Positions 36,051 to 44,825 of a stretch of DNA of 64,000 nt are shown piece after piece. Source of the stretch: CAVORB01 sp963736235 (GTDB taxonomy: Bacteria; Pseudomonadota; Gammaproteobacteria; Chromatiales; Chromatiaceae); the NCBI GenBank assembly GCA_963736235.1, contig CAVTOR010000005.1, positions 372,001-436,000 of the forward strand, given 5' to 3'. The position numbers and the translations under genes are program-made. The notes beneath the pieces were generated by a model. That model made no database searches. It was not told where the DNA came from and was given only the letters and a program-made list of their open reading frames with translations. How positions within the stretch are numbered: the stretch's first letter is position 1; every line of letters starts with the position of its first letter.

Positions 36051-37568
36051 TCTCGCGTCGCGCGCGATGGGCGGCGGCGCTGGCCTGTTGCCTGCTTCTG
36101 GCCTGTGGCGCGCAGGAGTCGGATGAGGTCGTGCGGATGGGGCTGGCGAGCCCGCCGCGCAACCTGGACCCGAGGACCGCCACCGACGCGACCTCCGAGC
36201 GCATCAACCGTCTGCTCTACCGTCGACTGATCGAGTTCAGCGAAGAGAGCCTGCCGGTGCCCTCGCTGGCGCGCTGGGAGCGGCTGACGCCTACCCACTA
36301 CCGATTCGTGCTCGGCAAGGAAGGACGCAACTTCAGCGACGGCACCCGGCTGGACAGCGCGGACGTCAAGGCTACCTTCGAATCCATCCTCGACCCCGCC
36401 AGTGCCTCGCCGCACCGCGTCCTGCTGTCGATGATCCGGGAGATTCGCACCCCGGATACGGACCGCGTGGATTTCCTGCTCGCCGAGCCCGATCCGCTCT
36501 TCCCCGCCTACCTCGGCATCGGCATCCTGCCGGCCCGGCTCATTCAGGCGGGGCACGGGTTTCGGGACGCGCCGGTCGGCAGCGGACCCTTTCGGTTCCT
36601 GGACTGGCACGAGACCGGGCGTCTGCGCCTGGAGCGCCGGCGCGACGGCCGCGGCTTCGAGCTCCTGACCGTCAAGGACCCGAACGTCCGGGTCATGAAG
36701 CTGCTGCGCGGCGAGATCGACCTGCTGCAGAACGACCTCTCCCCCGAACTGGTGGGCTTTCTGGGCGCCCGCCCCGAGGTCGCGGTGACCAAGGCCCCAG
36801 GCGTGAACTTTTCCTATCTTGGGTTCAATCTGGAGGATCCCGCCACCGCCCGTTCCGAGGTGCGCGCGGCGATTGCACACGCCATCGACCGGGAGACGAT
36901 CCTGCGCTTTCTTTTCCAGGGCGGGGGCCGCATTGCGGAGGGACTGTTCCCGCCGGAGCATTGGGCAGGGGGCGGAGAGGTCGCGGGCTACGGCTACGAT
37001 CCCGGAACGGGCGCGGGCCTTGCTCGCCGCCGCTGGTTTCACCAGTGAGCGGCCGTTGGAGCTCAGCTACAAGACCTCGAGCGATCCCTTCCGCGTCCGG
37101 TTGGCGACCGTCGTCCAGGCCCAGCTCGGGCAGGTCGGCGTCCGGGTGCGCGTTCAGAGCTACGATTGGGGCACCTTCTTCGGCGACGTCAAGGCCGGGC
37201 GCTTCCAGCTCTACGGCCTGACCTGGGTTGGCATCCGCACCCCGGACATCTTTCGGTACGCCTTCCACAGCGCCTCCGTACCGCCTGACGGGGCCAATCG
37301 GGGCCGCTACCGCGACCCGGAGGCTGATCGCCTGATCGAGGCCGCCCGCGCCGAGCCGGATCTCGCACGTCAGGCCGCACTGTACCGGGCGCTGCAGGCG
37401 CTGCTGCATCAGGATCTGCCCTACATCCCGTTGTGGTACGAGGACCAGGTGTTCGCCGCCCGGCACCGGCTCGTCGGCTACCGCCTGGCGCCGGACGGGA
37501 ACTACGATGGCCTCGCCGACGTCGAGCTGCGGTCCCGGCCCAGTGCCCGCTTTGCCGCCTCGCGCTGA
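36047..37568 (+). CDS. Peptide ABC transporter substrate-binding lipoprotein, family 5 (one frame break)
   Basis: An OppA/DppA-like periplasmic binding protein of about 507 residues. The GTG start overlaps the CYTH stop. A lipoprotein signal with lipobox LLAC is visible, then typical motifs (LGKEGRNFSDGTRLDSADVKATFES region; VGSGPFRF; NFSYLGFNL; AIAHAIDRETI; YIPLWY). The frame shifts near 37003, where one extra G in CCGGAACGG separates the two halves; removing it gives DPERARALLAAAGF, a classic family-5 segment. Ligands are probably oligopeptides, perhaps murein peptides given its neighbours. Confidence 0.87.
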
Positions 37569-37691
37569 CGCCGCCGGATCCGGGTGCGCGTTGGCAAAGT
37601 CGCCCCGGGTGTCGTACAAGAGAATCCGTTGAGCACGGCGGGCGACCTGCCCGCATCCGGCAACCTCTCCGGAGGGGATCAGGTGGAGGCA

Positions 37692-38180
37692 ATGTCTCCT
37701 GAAACCAGGCATGTCGTCGTCGACCTCGCCTCCCAGGCCCTTGAGCTTCGGGAAGGGGATCGCCTGCTGCGGCATTATCCCGTCTCCACCGCGCGCAACG
37801 GCGCCGGAGAGCGGATGGACAGCGGCTGCACGCCCCGCGGCCTGCTCCGGGTCCGCGTCGCCATCGGCGCCGGTTGCCCGGTAGGGACCGTGTTCGTCGG
37901 CCGGCGGCCCACGGGGGAGGTCTACGGGCCCGAGCTCGCGGCGCGCTTTCCCGAGCGGGACTGGATCCTCACCCGGATTCTGTGGCTGACGGGGTTGGAG
38001 TCCGGTCACAACCGGGGGGGATGCGTGGACACCCTGAGGCGCTTTATCTACATCCACGGCTGCCCGGACACGGCCCCCATGGGGGAGCCTTGCTCCCACG
38101 GCTGCATCCGTATGCGCAACGCCGACCTGATCGCGCTCTTCGATCAGGTAATGGCCGGGACCCTGGTGGAGGTTCGTTGA
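37692..38180 (+). CDS. L,D-transpeptidase (YkuD domain)
   Basis: A 162-residue YkuD domain. The catalytic region reads YIHGCPD followed by SHGCIRM with the active-site Cys; the upstream His in IHG is also conserved. The ATG at 37692 follows AGGTGGAGG and begins at the first conserved strand; an open frame further upstream is probably not translated. There is no obvious signal peptide. It could form or cleave L,D bonds in murein, or act on recycled tetrapeptides as an L,D-carboxypeptidase-like enzyme. Its place inside a transporter operon supports murein turnover. Confidence 0.85.
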   Translation: MSPETRHVVVDLASQALELREGDRLLRHYPVSTARNGAGERMDSGCTPRGLLRVRVAIGAGCPVGTVFVGRRPTGEVYGPELAARFPERDWILTRILWLTGLESGHNRGGCVDTLRRFIYIHGCPDTAPMGEPCSHGCIRMRNADLIALFDQVMAGTLVEVR

Positions 38181-39106
38181 GCGTCGTGATCGAGAATCTC
38201 TCCTCACGCATCGGCTCGGCGATTCTGGTGGTTTTCGGGGTTTGCACCCTGGTGTTCCTGCTCATTCACCTGGTCCCGGGCGATCCGGTCGAGGCGATGC
38301 TGGGAGAGAGCGCCCGTCCGGCGGACCGTGCCGCCCTGCGCGCCGACCTGGGGCTCGACCGGCCCCTGGTTGAGCAGTACCTGACCTATCTGGCGCGGCT
38401 CGCGCGGCTGGATCTGGGGGTCTCGTTCCAGGATCGGCGGCCGGTGCGAGACCTGCTCGCGGAACGGATCCCTCCGACCCTGGAGCTGGCCGCCGCCGCG
38501 CTGCTCCTGGCGCTGGCGCTGGCGCTGCCGCTTGGCGTGCTGGCGGCGCGCCACCGCGGCGGTGCCCTGGACTCGGGCGCCATGGGCTTCTCGCTGCTCG
38601 GCATCTCGATCCCGAACTTCTGGCTCGGCCCCATGCTGATCCTGGTGTTCTCTCTGTGGCTCGGCTGGACCCCGGTGAGTGGCCGCGATGGCCCGGCGAG
38701 CCTGCTCCTCCCGGCGGTTACGCTCGGCACGGGCCTAGCGGCGGTCCTGGCGCGCATGGTGCGCAGCAGCGTTCTGGAGGTGCTGGAGGAGGACTATGTG
38801 CGCACCGCCCGAGCCAAGGGGTTGCCGGAGACCGTCGTCATGTGGCGCCATGCCCTGCGCAACGCGTGGCTGCCGGTGCTGACTCTGCTCGGCCTGCAGC
38901 TCGGCGGACTCCTGGGCGGGGCGGTCATCACCGAGACCGTATTCGCCTGGCCCGGGGTTGGCAGCCTGCTGGTGGAGGCCATCCAGGGCAGGGACTATCC
39001 GGTGGTGCAGGCCTGCGTGCTCTTGATCAGCCTGGCCTATGTGCTGGTCAACACCCTCACCGATCTGGTTTACGCGTGGGTGGATCCGCGCATCCGACTC
39101 GCGTGA
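38177..39106 (+). CDS. Peptide ABC transporter permease (DppB-like)
   Basis: A 309-residue inner-membrane permease with six predicted membrane segments. The N-terminal FLLIHLVPGDPVEAMLG motif and the C-terminal EAA-type loop (EEDYVRTARAKGLPETVVMWRHALRNAWLP in part) are typical of DppB/OppB. The TTG start overlaps the L,D-transpeptidase stop. It pairs with the DppC-like permease downstream. No ATPase gene is in the cluster. Confidence 0.92.
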   Translation: MSVVIENLSSRIGSAILVVFGVCTLVFLLIHLVPGDPVEAMLGESARPADRAALRADLGLDRPLVEQYLTYLARLARLDLGVSFQDRRPVRDLLAERIPPTLELAAAALLLALALALPLGVLAARHRGGALDSGAMGFSLLGISIPNFWLGPMLILVFSLWLGWTPVSGRDGPASLLLPAVTLGTGLAAVLARMVRSSVLEVLEEDYVRTARAKGLPETVVMWRHALRNAWLPVLTLLGLQLGGLLGGAVITETVFAWPGVGSLLVEAIQGRDYPVVQACVLLISLAYVLVNTLTDLVYAWVDPRIRLA

Positions 39107-39176
39107 TCCGAATGCCCAGGCACCGCTCGTCAGGCGTCGTCCGACGCCGCGTCCCGGACAAGGCCAGGCGGGCGAT

Positions 39177-40130
39177 ATGAAACCGGGGTTGGCAACCTGG
39201 GGGGCGGTGGCGATGCTCGGGCTCTGGGCGCTTGCGGCCCTGGTCGCGCCCTGGCTCCCGGTCGCCCCCAACGAGGTCGATCTGCCCGGAATTCTGGCCG
39301 GACCCGGCGCCCAGTCCGTGCTCGGCAACGACGATCTGGGACGGCCGGTGCTCGATCGCCTGCTGGTAGGCGCGCGCACCTCGTTTCTGGTCGGGCTCGG
39401 GGTGGTTGTCCTTTCCGCCTTGATCGGGGTGCTGGCCGGCGGTGCCGGAGCGCTCGCGGGAGGCTGGCCGGACCTGCTCTTGGTGCGGATCATCGACGTA
39501 TTCCTCGCATTCCCCGGCATCCTGCTGGCGATTGCCCTTGCGGGCATACTGGGGCCTGGAATCGACAACGTGATCGTCGCGCTGGCCACCGTCGGCTGGG
39601 TCGGATACGCGCGGCTGGCCCGCGCCCAGATCCTCTCCCTCAAGCACCGAGACCACGTGACCGCGGCCCGCGCACTGGGGGCCGGCCCGACGCGAATTCT
39701 GATCCGGCATCTGCTCCCGCTGGCGATGGCGCCGTTGCTGGTCGAGGCGACCTTCGGCGTCGCCGGGGCGGTGATCGCCGAGGCCGGGCTGTCCTTTCTG
39801 GGACTGGGGGTGCAGCCGCCGGATGCCTCCTGGGGCAGCATGATCCGCGATGGCGTGGGCTACATGCTGGTGGCCCCCCATCTGGTGCTCGCACCCGGGC
39901 TGGCCATTCTGTTGGTGGTGCTGTCGGTCAACCTGCTGGGTGACGGGCTGCGGGACCGGTTGGACACCCGCGTGCAGGCGGGGTTCGCCGACAGGAAGCG
40001 ATCGAGGCGGAAAGACAAGAGCGCCGATGCTGTGTTACAAACGCCCGCCACGCCAGAACACCGGAGCTCCGTACGAATGCGCCTCGACGAACGCCAGATG
40101 CCCGGCCGAATGCGCCGCGGGGAGGATTGA
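39177..40130 (+). CDS. Peptide ABC transporter permease (DppC-like)
   Basis: A 317-residue permease. It has the family start (APWLPVAPNEVDL, LGNDDLGRPVLDRLLVGAR), about five or six membrane helices, and the EAA loop (VTAARALGAGPTRILIRHLLP region). The last 45 or so residues are hydrophilic and rich in Arg/Lys, longer than usual for DppC. It runs directly into nagZ. It would form the membrane channel with the DppB-like protein. Confidence 0.92.
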   Translation: MKPGLATWGAVAMLGLWALAALVAPWLPVAPNEVDLPGILAGPGAQSVLGNDDLGRPVLDRLLVGARTSFLVGLGVVVLSALIGVLAGGAGALAGGWPDLLLVRIIDVFLAFPGILLAIALAGILGPGIDNVIVALATVGWVGYARLARAQILSLKHRDHVTAARALGAGPTRILIRHLLPLAMAPLLVEATFGVAGAVIAEAGLSFLGLGVQPPDASWGSMIRDGVGYMLVAPHLVLAPGLAILLVVLSVNLLGDGLRDRLDTRVQAGFADRKRSRRKDKSADAVLQTPATPEHRSSVRMRLDERQMPGRMRRGED

Positions 40131-40133
40131 CCC

Positions 40134-41180
40134 TTGTCTCTGGGACCAGTGATGCTCGACCTGGAGGGCACCACCCTCAGCGCGGAGGATCGCGAGCTCT
40201 TGCGTCATCCGGCGGTCGGCGGGGTGATCCTGTTCTCGCGGAATTTCGAGCATCCGGATCAGGTCGCCGCCCTCTCCGCCTCGATTCACGAGCTGCGCGA
40301 CCCCCATCTGCTGGTGGCGGTGGACCAGGAGGGGGGCAGGGTGCAGCGCTTTCGCGAGGGCTTCACCCGACTGCCCGCGGCGGCGAGGCTTGGCGAGCTT
40401 GGCCGGTTCCATCCCGCGCGGGCGCAGCGCGCGGCGGAGCTTATCGGGTGGCTGATGGCGGCGGAGCTGCGGGCGGTGGGGGTGGACTTCAGCTTCGCAC
40501 CAGTGCTCGACCTCGATCGTGGCGTCAGCGGCGTGATCGGTGACCGTGCCTTCGCCGCCGGGGTCAACGACATCTCCGAGTTGGCGTCGGCCTGGTGCGA
40601 GGGCGTCCGTGGGGCGGGCATGGCAGCCGTAGGCAAGCACTTTCCCGGCCATGGTGGCGTGGCGGCTGATTCGCATGAGGAGCTACCCGCGGACGAGCGC
40701 ACCTTCGACGCCATCGAGATGGAGGACCTGGTGCCCTTCGAACGCCTGATCAGGCGTGGCCTCGAGGCGGTCATGCCGGCGCACGTGGTGTACCCGCGGG
40801 TCGATCCCCACCCAGCGGGTTTTTCGCCCTTCTGGCTGAGGAATGTGCTGCGGGAACGCATCGGGTTCCAGGGGGTGATCTTCAGCGACGACCTGAACAT
40901 GGCCGCCGCTGCAACTGGCGGAAGCTACCCAGAACGCGCGCGTGCGGCCCTCGCGGCGGGATGTGACATGCTGCTGGTTTGCAACAATCGCCCAGAGGCA
41001 GCGCGGGTGGTGGACGACCTCCGCGATTACGATGAACCCGCGGTTCACCTGCGCTGCCTGCGGATGCACGGTCGGGGTGGGGTGGAGCGCGAGAGACTGC
41101 ATCTGGATCCGCGCTGGCAGCAGGCCGTGCGTGCCGTGGGAGAGTTGGAAGTTGCCGTTTCCCTCGATCTTGAGCTCTAG
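40134..41180 (+). CDS. nagZ: Beta-N-acetylhexosaminidase NagZ
   Basis: A 348-residue family-3 glycoside hydrolase. Motifs are AVDQEGGRVQRF, KHFPGHGGVAADSHEELP (with the flexible-loop Asp-His general acid/base) and the nucleophile Asp in FSDDLNM. It removes N-acetylglucosamine from anhydromuropeptides in the cytoplasm during murein recycling. The start is TTG, three bases after the DppC-like gene. Length is typical. The co-location with peptide permeases and an L,D-transpeptidase indicates a murein-recycling operon. Confidence 0.94.
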   Translation: MSLGPVMLDLEGTTLSAEDRELLRHPAVGGVILFSRNFEHPDQVAALSASIHELRDPHLLVAVDQEGGRVQRFREGFTRLPAAARLGELGRFHPARAQRAAELIGWLMAAELRAVGVDFSFAPVLDLDRGVSGVIGDRAFAAGVNDISELASAWCEGVRGAGMAAVGKHFPGHGGVAADSHEELPADERTFDAIEMEDLVPFERLIRRGLEAVMPAHVVYPRVDPHPAGFSPFWLRNVLRERIGFQGVIFSDDLNMAAAATGGSYPERARAALAAGCDMLLVCNNRPEAARVVDDLRDYDEPAVHLRCLRMHGRGGVERERLHLDPRWQQAVRAVGELEVAVSLDLEL

Positions 41181-41243
41181 CCCGGTGCGCTGCGCTCAAG
41201 GCTGCTCCCCCTTGGGCAGCTTCGCGATCTGGGCTCCCACCAC

Positions 41244-41801
41244 ATGACGATGACACGGGAAGAGTACGAGGCCGTCGCCTCTCGCGCGACGCTGGTGATT
41301 CCGGGTGAGGAGATGGAAAAGGCGCTGGACGCTATGGCAGCCCGGATCACCGCCGCCCTGGCAGGCAAGGACCCCCTGATCCTATGCGTCATGACCGGCG
41401 CCGTCGTGGTGGTCGGTCGCCTGTTGCCGCGATTGCGATTTCAGCTGCGACTGGACTACCTGCACGCCACGCGCTATCGGGGCGCCACCAGCGGCGGGGA
41501 GTTGACCTGGTTGCGCCGCCCCGCCGCCGCGGTGCGCGGGCAGCACGTGCTCGTCGTCGACGACATCCTGGACGAGGGGTTCACCCTTGCGGCTGCGGTG
41601 CGGGCCTGCCATGAGGACGGGGCGGCAAGCGTACGCAGCGCGGTGCTGGTGGAGAAGGATCGGGCTCGCGCTCGCGGTGTCAGCGCGGACTTCGTGGGCG
41701 TGCGGCTGCCAGATCGATACCTGTACGGCTATGGCCTGGACTACAAGGGCTATTTCCGGAATGCGGACGGCATTTTCGCCGTCGATCCCCGGGACTCTTG
41801 A
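41244..41801 (+). CDS. hpt: Hypoxanthine-guanine phosphoribosyltransferase
   Basis: A 185-residue type I phosphoribosyltransferase. The PRPP motif is VLVVDDILDEGFTL and the pyrophosphate loop region is CVMTGAVVVVGRLL. It converts hypoxanthine or guanine to IMP or GMP. A separate phosphorylase 0.8 kb downstream would supply hypoxanthine or adenine from methylthio-nucleosides. The start ATG lies 63 bases after nagZ. Confidence 0.9.
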   Translation: MTMTREEYEAVASRATLVIPGEEMEKALDAMAARITAALAGKDPLILCVMTGAVVVVGRLLPRLRFQLRLDYLHATRYRGATSGGELTWLRRPAAAVRGQHVLVVDDILDEGFTLAAAVRACHEDGAASVRSAVLVEKDRARARGVSADFVGVRLPDRYLYGYGLDYKGYFRNADGIFAVDPRDS

Positions 41802-41857
41802 TCAGTGTGGCCCTGCACGCTCGGAAAATTGAGAAAGCCAATATAATTAATCGCTTG

Positions 41858-41886
41858 TTGACGGGGTGCTTGTTTTGAGCTAAACC
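41858..41886 (+). promoter_or_regulatory. Possible sigma-70 promoter of the hemerythrin-like gene
   Basis: TTGACG and TAAACC are spaced by 17 bases, about 140 bases before the hemerythrin-like gene. A TATAAT just upstream (41842-41847) lacks a fitting -35. The call is tentative. Confidence 0.3.
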
Positions 41887-42027
41887 CATGACACGCGGTT
41901 GCGGATTTTCCGATGCCGGTTCAGGCCGTTCCTGGCATTCCCGTCGGTACCTCCGTTTTGTTGGCGCGCGAGCACTCGCGCTGGCGCCGACGCCGCCTTC
42001 TAAAGCAATATTCAGGAGGATGGTTTC

Positions 42028-42471
42028 ATGCAAACGCTCGCCAGCTACCGCGGTCGCCACGCGGAACTGTTGCAGATGATCGAGGATCTGCAGTCGATTC
42101 TGAAGCCGGAGCTTCTCAAAATCAGGCCCAACGCGAAGACGGCGTATGAGCTCCTCTGCGATCTCTCCGACAAGATGAAGGACCATCTGGCTCGCGAGGA
42201 CAGGGGGCTCTATCCCAGTCTGCTGATCCACGAGGATCCCAAGGTCAAGTCGATCGCGTGGGGTTTTATCAGCGGCGAGAAGCCACTGCGCAAGACCTTC
42301 GACGATTATTACAAAAAGTGGTTGAAGAACTGCGACTTCAACTTTACCGAGGAATTCCTGCAGGAGACGAACGAGGTCTTCGATATGCTGCTGTACCGCA
42401 TCGAGCGGGAGGAACAGGTGCTGTTCCCGAAGCTGCAGGAGATTGGTATGTTCGAGGAGGCGCGCGTCTGA
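42028..42471 (+). CDS. Hemerythrin-like (HHE domain) protein
   Basis: A 147-residue all-helical protein with HHE-type iron ligands: His in YRGRHAELL, then MKDHLAREDRGLYPSLL (His and Glu pair) and the C-terminal RIEREEQVLFPKL (Glu). This matches hemerythrin-domain proteins that bind a di-iron site and O2, NO or act in iron/redox homeostasis. It has a good ribosome site (AGGAGGA) and its own terminator, so it is a single-gene transcript. Confidence 0.82.
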   Translation: MQTLASYRGRHAELLQMIEDLQSILKPELLKIRPNAKTAYELLCDLSDKMKDHLAREDRGLYPSLLIHEDPKVKSIAWGFISGEKPLRKTFDDYYKKWLKNCDFNFTEEFLQETNEVFDMLLYRIEREEQVLFPKLQEIGMFEEARV

Positions 42472-42501
42472 CGCCCTCCCCATAGGCGATTCCCCTCGAT
42501 G

Positions 42502-42534
42502 AGCCGGCGGCTGTTTTCCAGCGCCGGCTTTTTT
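42502..42534 (+). terminator. Terminator of the hemerythrin-like gene
   Basis: An AGCCGGCG/CGCCGGCT stem with a loop containing GCTGTTTTCCAG is followed by six T, 30 bases after the stop. Confidence 0.88.
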
Positions 42535-42596
42535 GGTTTTGGCCCTTGGCTCCGATAAACTTGCGGCCTCAGCGGCTGCAGGCAGGCGGAAAGCTC

Positions 42597-43337
42597 ATGG
42601 GCGGATTCGCGATCATCGGCGGTTCCGGCTTCGATGTCATGAGCGGGATCGAGGATCTCGGGCGCGAGTTGCCCGAGACACCCTATGGCATGCCTTCCGC
42701 ATCCGTGATCCGTGGTCGCCTTCATGGGCGGGAGCTACTATTCCTGCCCCGCCACGGCGCCGGGCACAAGCTTCCTCCCCACCGGATTAACTACCGCGCC
42801 AACATCTGGGCGTTGCAGCATTTGGGAGCGGAGCGGGTTCTCGCTTTGGCCGCGGTCGGGGGCATCGGTCGAGCCTTCGGCCCAGGGGTCCTGGCGATTC
42901 CAGACCAGATCATCGACTATTCTTGGGGGCGTGCTCACAGCTTCTACGACCGGGATGCGCAAGAGGTGGTCCATGTGGACTTCACCAGCCCCTATTGCGA
43001 GCAGTTTCGACAAGCCCTGCTGACCGCCGGTCCCCGCGCCAATGTGGATCTGGTGGCGCGCGGGACCTACGGGGTTACCCAGGGCCCGCGTCTGGAAACG
43101 GCGGCTGAGATCGCCCGGCTGGAGCGCGACGGTTGCGATCTCGTCGGCATGACCGGCATGCCGGAAGCGGCGCTCGCTCGGGAGTTGGGCATGTGCTACG
43201 CCTGCTGCGCCTTCGTTGTAAACTGGGCGGCGGGCAAGGGTGAAGGCGAGATCCTCATGTCCGAGATCGAGACCAACATTCGGGCCTCGCGTGTGCGAGT
43301 GAAGCGGCTGCTGGGCGCCCTGGTCGCCGCCGGCTAG
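42597..43337 (+). CDS. S-methyl-5'-thioinosine/thioadenosine phosphorylase
   Basis: A 246-residue PNP/MTAP family enzyme. The phosphate-binding start is IIGGSGFD; PRHGAGHKLPPHRINYRAN and GMTGMPEAALARELG are family motifs. It splits a methylthio-nucleoside into the base and methylthioribose-1-phosphate. In several gammaproteobacteria (Pseudomonas type) the homologue prefers methylthioinosine, and the nearby hpt would then salvage the released hypoxanthine; which substrate is used here cannot be read from sequence alone. I chose the ATG at 42597, which begins right at the conserved strand. Confidence 0.88.
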   Translation: MGGFAIIGGSGFDVMSGIEDLGRELPETPYGMPSASVIRGRLHGRELLFLPRHGAGHKLPPHRINYRANIWALQHLGAERVLALAAVGGIGRAFGPGVLAIPDQIIDYSWGRAHSFYDRDAQEVVHVDFTSPYCEQFRQALLTAGPRANVDLVARGTYGVTQGPRLETAAEIARLERDGCDLVGMTGMPEAALARELGMCYACCAFVVNWAAGKGEGEILMSEIETNIRASRVRVKRLLGALVAAG

Positions 43338-43527
43338 GCCGTTCTCGCCCGATCTTTTCAGACCTATCACGGAGGTCGCTTGCCGCGAAGCGGCGCTTCT
43401 CGACGCCGCGAGGTAAGAGCGGCTACCCATCCGGGCGCGCGGGTTGCGCGAATTCGGAACGCACGGTCCCGCGGGGCTCAGGCAAAGATGTATCGGGTCC
43501 AAACTAACGTGGTGAGGTAAACACGAG

Positions 43528-44349
43528 ATGTCAGGATCGGTATCCAGCAAGAAATTCAGTCTTTGGCCAAAGCTTCTGCTCGGGGGAGCGCTTGTTTTGG
43601 CGGGTTTGCTTTACCTAGGCTATGTCGACAGGGGCGTGACTGTAGGCAAGAACCACGAGACGGCGGATCAAGCCAACGAGCCAGACGCCGCTCCGGTAGC
43701 AGATGCGGTCCCCGCGGACGACAAGGGTGCGGCGGGTGAGCCTATGATCCCGGATGTGGTGGAGCAGGCGTCCCCAGAGCAGCCGACCGTAGAGGAGTCC
43801 CCGCCGGTCGTTGCCGGGACTCAGGAGGCCTCATCGCCAGAGGTTCCGGTGACGGGTGAGCCCGAACTGCAGGATGCGTCGGCTCTGGAATCGGCGACAA
43901 GCATCGCCGAGACCCCGTCCGCGGAGACGGCGGAGGTTACGCCGGAGGAGGCGAAGGCTTTTGCCGAAGCCGTGATCAGCGAGGGTGAGACACAACAGGA
44001 GTCATCGGGTAGCGATGCCAGTGCCCCAGCCGTCCTTGATACCGCTTCGGCCGTGCCTGAGACGACGGCGGTTCCGGCTGCGTCGGTTGATGCCCCGGCA
44101 GAATCCGGTGTCGCTGGGCTCGCCGCTCCCCCGGCCCTGTCCCCACCGCCGGGATGGCCGCCCGCGGCGGCTCCCCCCCGGCGACCTGCCCGAGAGACTC
44201 TTGAGGAGAGACGATCGCGGCTCATCGCCGATTACGAGGCCATGCGCAAGCAGGCGGAGGAGGAAATGCGCAAGCGTTGGGGGCAGGGCGGTATGCCGGG
44301 GCCCTATGGCTATCCCCGCTACGCGCCAGGCTACTACCCTCGACCGTAG
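43528..44349 (+). CDS. Membrane-anchored acidic low-complexity protein
   Basis: A 273-residue protein with a single N-terminal membrane helix (about 13-33) and a long periplasmic region. Residues about 45-200 are disordered and rich in Ala, Glu, Pro, Val and Thr. A Pro-rich stretch (about 203-222) precedes a charged helix (RETLEERRSRLIADYEAM, then RKQAEEEMRKRW), and the C-terminus is Pro/Tyr/Gly-rich (YGYPRYAPGYYP). I do not recognise a family. The Tyr/Gly/Pro tail is reminiscent of sulfur-globule envelope proteins, but that is only a compositional likeness. It lies 0.5 kb before the Met/Gly repeat gene. Confidence 0.75.
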   Translation: MSGSVSSKKFSLWPKLLLGGALVLAGLLYLGYVDRGVTVGKNHETADQANEPDAAPVADAVPADDKGAAGEPMIPDVVEQASPEQPTVEESPPVVAGTQEASSPEVPVTGEPELQDASALESATSIAETPSAETAEVTPEEAKAFAEAVISEGETQQESSGSDASAPAVLDTASAVPETTAVPAASVDAPAESGVAGLAAPPALSPPPGWPPAAAPPRRPARETLEERRSRLIADYEAMRKQAEEEMRKRWGQGGMPGPYGYPRYAPGYYPRP

Positions 44350-44825
44350 TCATCGGCGGGAGGTCAACCTCTAGGTCGAAGGGCCAGGCGGTCCGCCCCA
44401 GGTTCCGCCGAAATCCGGGAACGGCGTCGGGACCCTCGGATCTCGACGCGTCGCCTTCCTCTGTTTGCCAGGCTCTCGGTTTCAAGCTCGCGCGAAAGCG
44501 GCCCGGCATGGGCCGATTCTGCAGTGGGTTCTGGGCGATGCATCAAGCCCGGCTGGACGGCTTAGCGATGAGGACGCCGATTCGAAAGGGCATGGATTCG
44601 GGTCCATCCCGGGCCAGATTCGGGACAACATCTCTGGATTGCGCCGTGAACTGATCGATGCGGGCGGGGGAGAAATCTGGTTCGCCCGGGACTGTCCGCC
44701 CGGTTGCGCTCCCAGGTGTCCTTTCACGCCAGGCTCGGGAGTGTATGTCATCCTGTCATAGACAGGCCGATTCGTGCTCTGTTACTTCTTTCCCCGCCAT
44801 AACACCAAAACCTTAGGAGGAAACA
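44350..44825. other. Intergenic region before the Met/Gly repeat gene
   Basis: No supported gene. The last bases (TTAGGAGGAAACA) are a strong ribosome binding site for the repeat protein gene. I could not place a convincing promoter. Confidence 0.4.
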
